Source: Neptuniibacter sp.
Lineage (GTDB): Bacteria; Pseudomonadota; Gammaproteobacteria; Pseudomonadales; Balneatricaceae
Length of the DNA stretch: 6,162 bases
Reading direction: 5' to 3'
Assembly (NCBI GenBank): GCA_030149405.1
Contig: JASBRM010000305.1
Coordinates: 1 to 6,162, forward strand
The translations under genes and the position numbers were made by a program. A model generated the notes under the pieces. That model made no database searches and was not told where the DNA came from. It worked only from the letters and a program-made list of their open reading frames with translations. Of the stretch, positions 5,709-6,162 are shown in pieces. Numbering within the stretch: the stretch's first letter is position 1; the number at the start of each line of letters is the position of its first letter.

Positions 5709-6162
5709 GCTTTAGCCTCCTCGTCACGACGAGCTACTGCTTCAGCCAACTTATCCAGAATCGGCTGAATCTGACGATGTTTCATTTTCATAGACGGCTG
5801 ACCTACAACCAAACGTGAGCTGATATCTGCAATGTGCTCCATTGGCTCAAGACCGTTAGCTCTAAGGGTGTTGCCTGTATCGACAATATCAACAATACGA
5901 TCAGCAAGACCCATCAGTGGCGCAAGTTCCATTGCTCCATAAAGCTTGATGATATCTACCTGACAGCCCTGCTTGGCAAAATAATCCCGGGTAACGTTTA
6001 CAAATTTACTCGCGACTTTCATACGCCCTTTTACTGGTTCGGCATTTTTAGGGCCCGCAACCATCAGTTGGCAGCGTGAGATATTCAGATCCAGGGGTTC
6101 ATAGAGACCTTCCGCTCCATGTTCCAGCAGCACGTCTTTACCCGCAATACCCATATCTGCAC
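5705..6162 (-). CDS. hisG: ATP phosphoribosyltransferase HisG, short form, N-terminus cut off by the window edge
   Basis: Catalyses the first, committed step of histidine biosynthesis, joining ATP and PRPP to give phosphoribosyl-ATP. The last 151 codons are visible. The reading frame runs open past the internal ATG at 6154-6152 to the right edge (A-D before [13 protein letters not shown]), so that ATG is not the start. Seen: [12 protein letters not shown], the [13 protein letters not shown] strand, and the PRPP-binding loop region [16 protein letters not shown] (about 36 to 51 residues before the conserved SSRLVV segment ends). The chain ends soon after the catalytic domain, with no regulatory ACT-like C-terminal domain. 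This is the short HisG-S form (about 210 residues in Pseudomonas), which forms an octamer with HisZ for activity and feedback control. About 60 N-terminal residues are outside the window. The stop overlaps the hisD start by 4 bases. Confidence 0.95.
   Translation of the reverse strand, partial: ADMGIAGKDVLLEHGAEGLYEPLDLNISRCQLMVAGPKNAEPVKGRMKVASKFVNVTRDYFAKQGCQVDIIKLYGAMELAPLMGLADRIVDIVDTGNTLRANGLEPMEHIADISSRLVVGQPSMKMKHRQIQPILDKLAEAVARRDEEAKA
5716..5722 (-). promoter_or_regulatory. Ribosome binding site of hisD inside hisG
   Basis: GAGGAGG on the minus strand stands 7 bases before the hisD ATG (5708-5706), within the final codons of hisG. It supports the start choice and fits translational coupling through the ATGA overlap at 5705-5708. 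Confidence 0.8.

Noticed and set aside
5705..6154. A complete 149-residue gene starting at the ATG at 6154
   Set aside because: The open frame continues to the window edge with residues typical of HisG just before this Met, so it is an internal methionine of a truncated gene.

Overview
The window looks like ordinary chromosome of a gammaproteobacterium with moderate G+C. The protein set (AcuI/YhdH, a FadR-type regulator, ZapG/YhcB, a Nif3/YbgI protein, an AlgW/DegS protease, HisD and short-form HisG) and its order resemble, from memory, the Pseudomonas neighbourhood algW-hisC-hisD-hisG. The lineage is probably Pseudomonas-related or a marine Oceanospirillales-like group. That placement is inference from protein content and synteny; no species can be named from the sequence alone.

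Left part (1-1691): a left-truncated acuI/yhdH reductase gene (minus strand) is divergent from a GntR/FCD regulator gene (plus strand). The 123-base gap between them holds good sigma70-like promoters for both directions and a perfect 15-base palindrome, ATTTGTCTTACAAAT, of the type FadR-subfamily regulators bind. The palindrome covers the -35 of the regulator promoter and touches the -10 of the acuI promoter, so one site could control both genes. The regulator gene ends in a perfect 19-bp inverted repeat that spans its stop codon.

Middle part (1692-4377): zapG (plus strand) is an inner-membrane, division/envelope-associated protein with a long acidic proline-rich tail. It abuts tail-to-tail, with no base between, the nif3-like gene (minus strand). 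The nif3-like gene is divergent from an algW/degS-type periplasmic serine protease (plus strand), the sensor protease of the sigma-E/AlgU envelope stress pathway. A clear bidirectional hairpin terminator separates algW from the histidine genes.

Right part (4401-6162): hisG and hisD (both minus strand, overlapping by 4 bases) encode the first enzyme and the last, two-step enzyme of histidine biosynthesis. HisG is cut by the right edge. It appears to be the short form that needs HisZ, which is not in the window.

No RNA genes, CRISPR arrays, insertion sequences or phage genes were seen. No undescribed multi-gene system is visible. The most interesting points are the acuI/regulator control region and the long inverted repeat at the end of the regulator gene.
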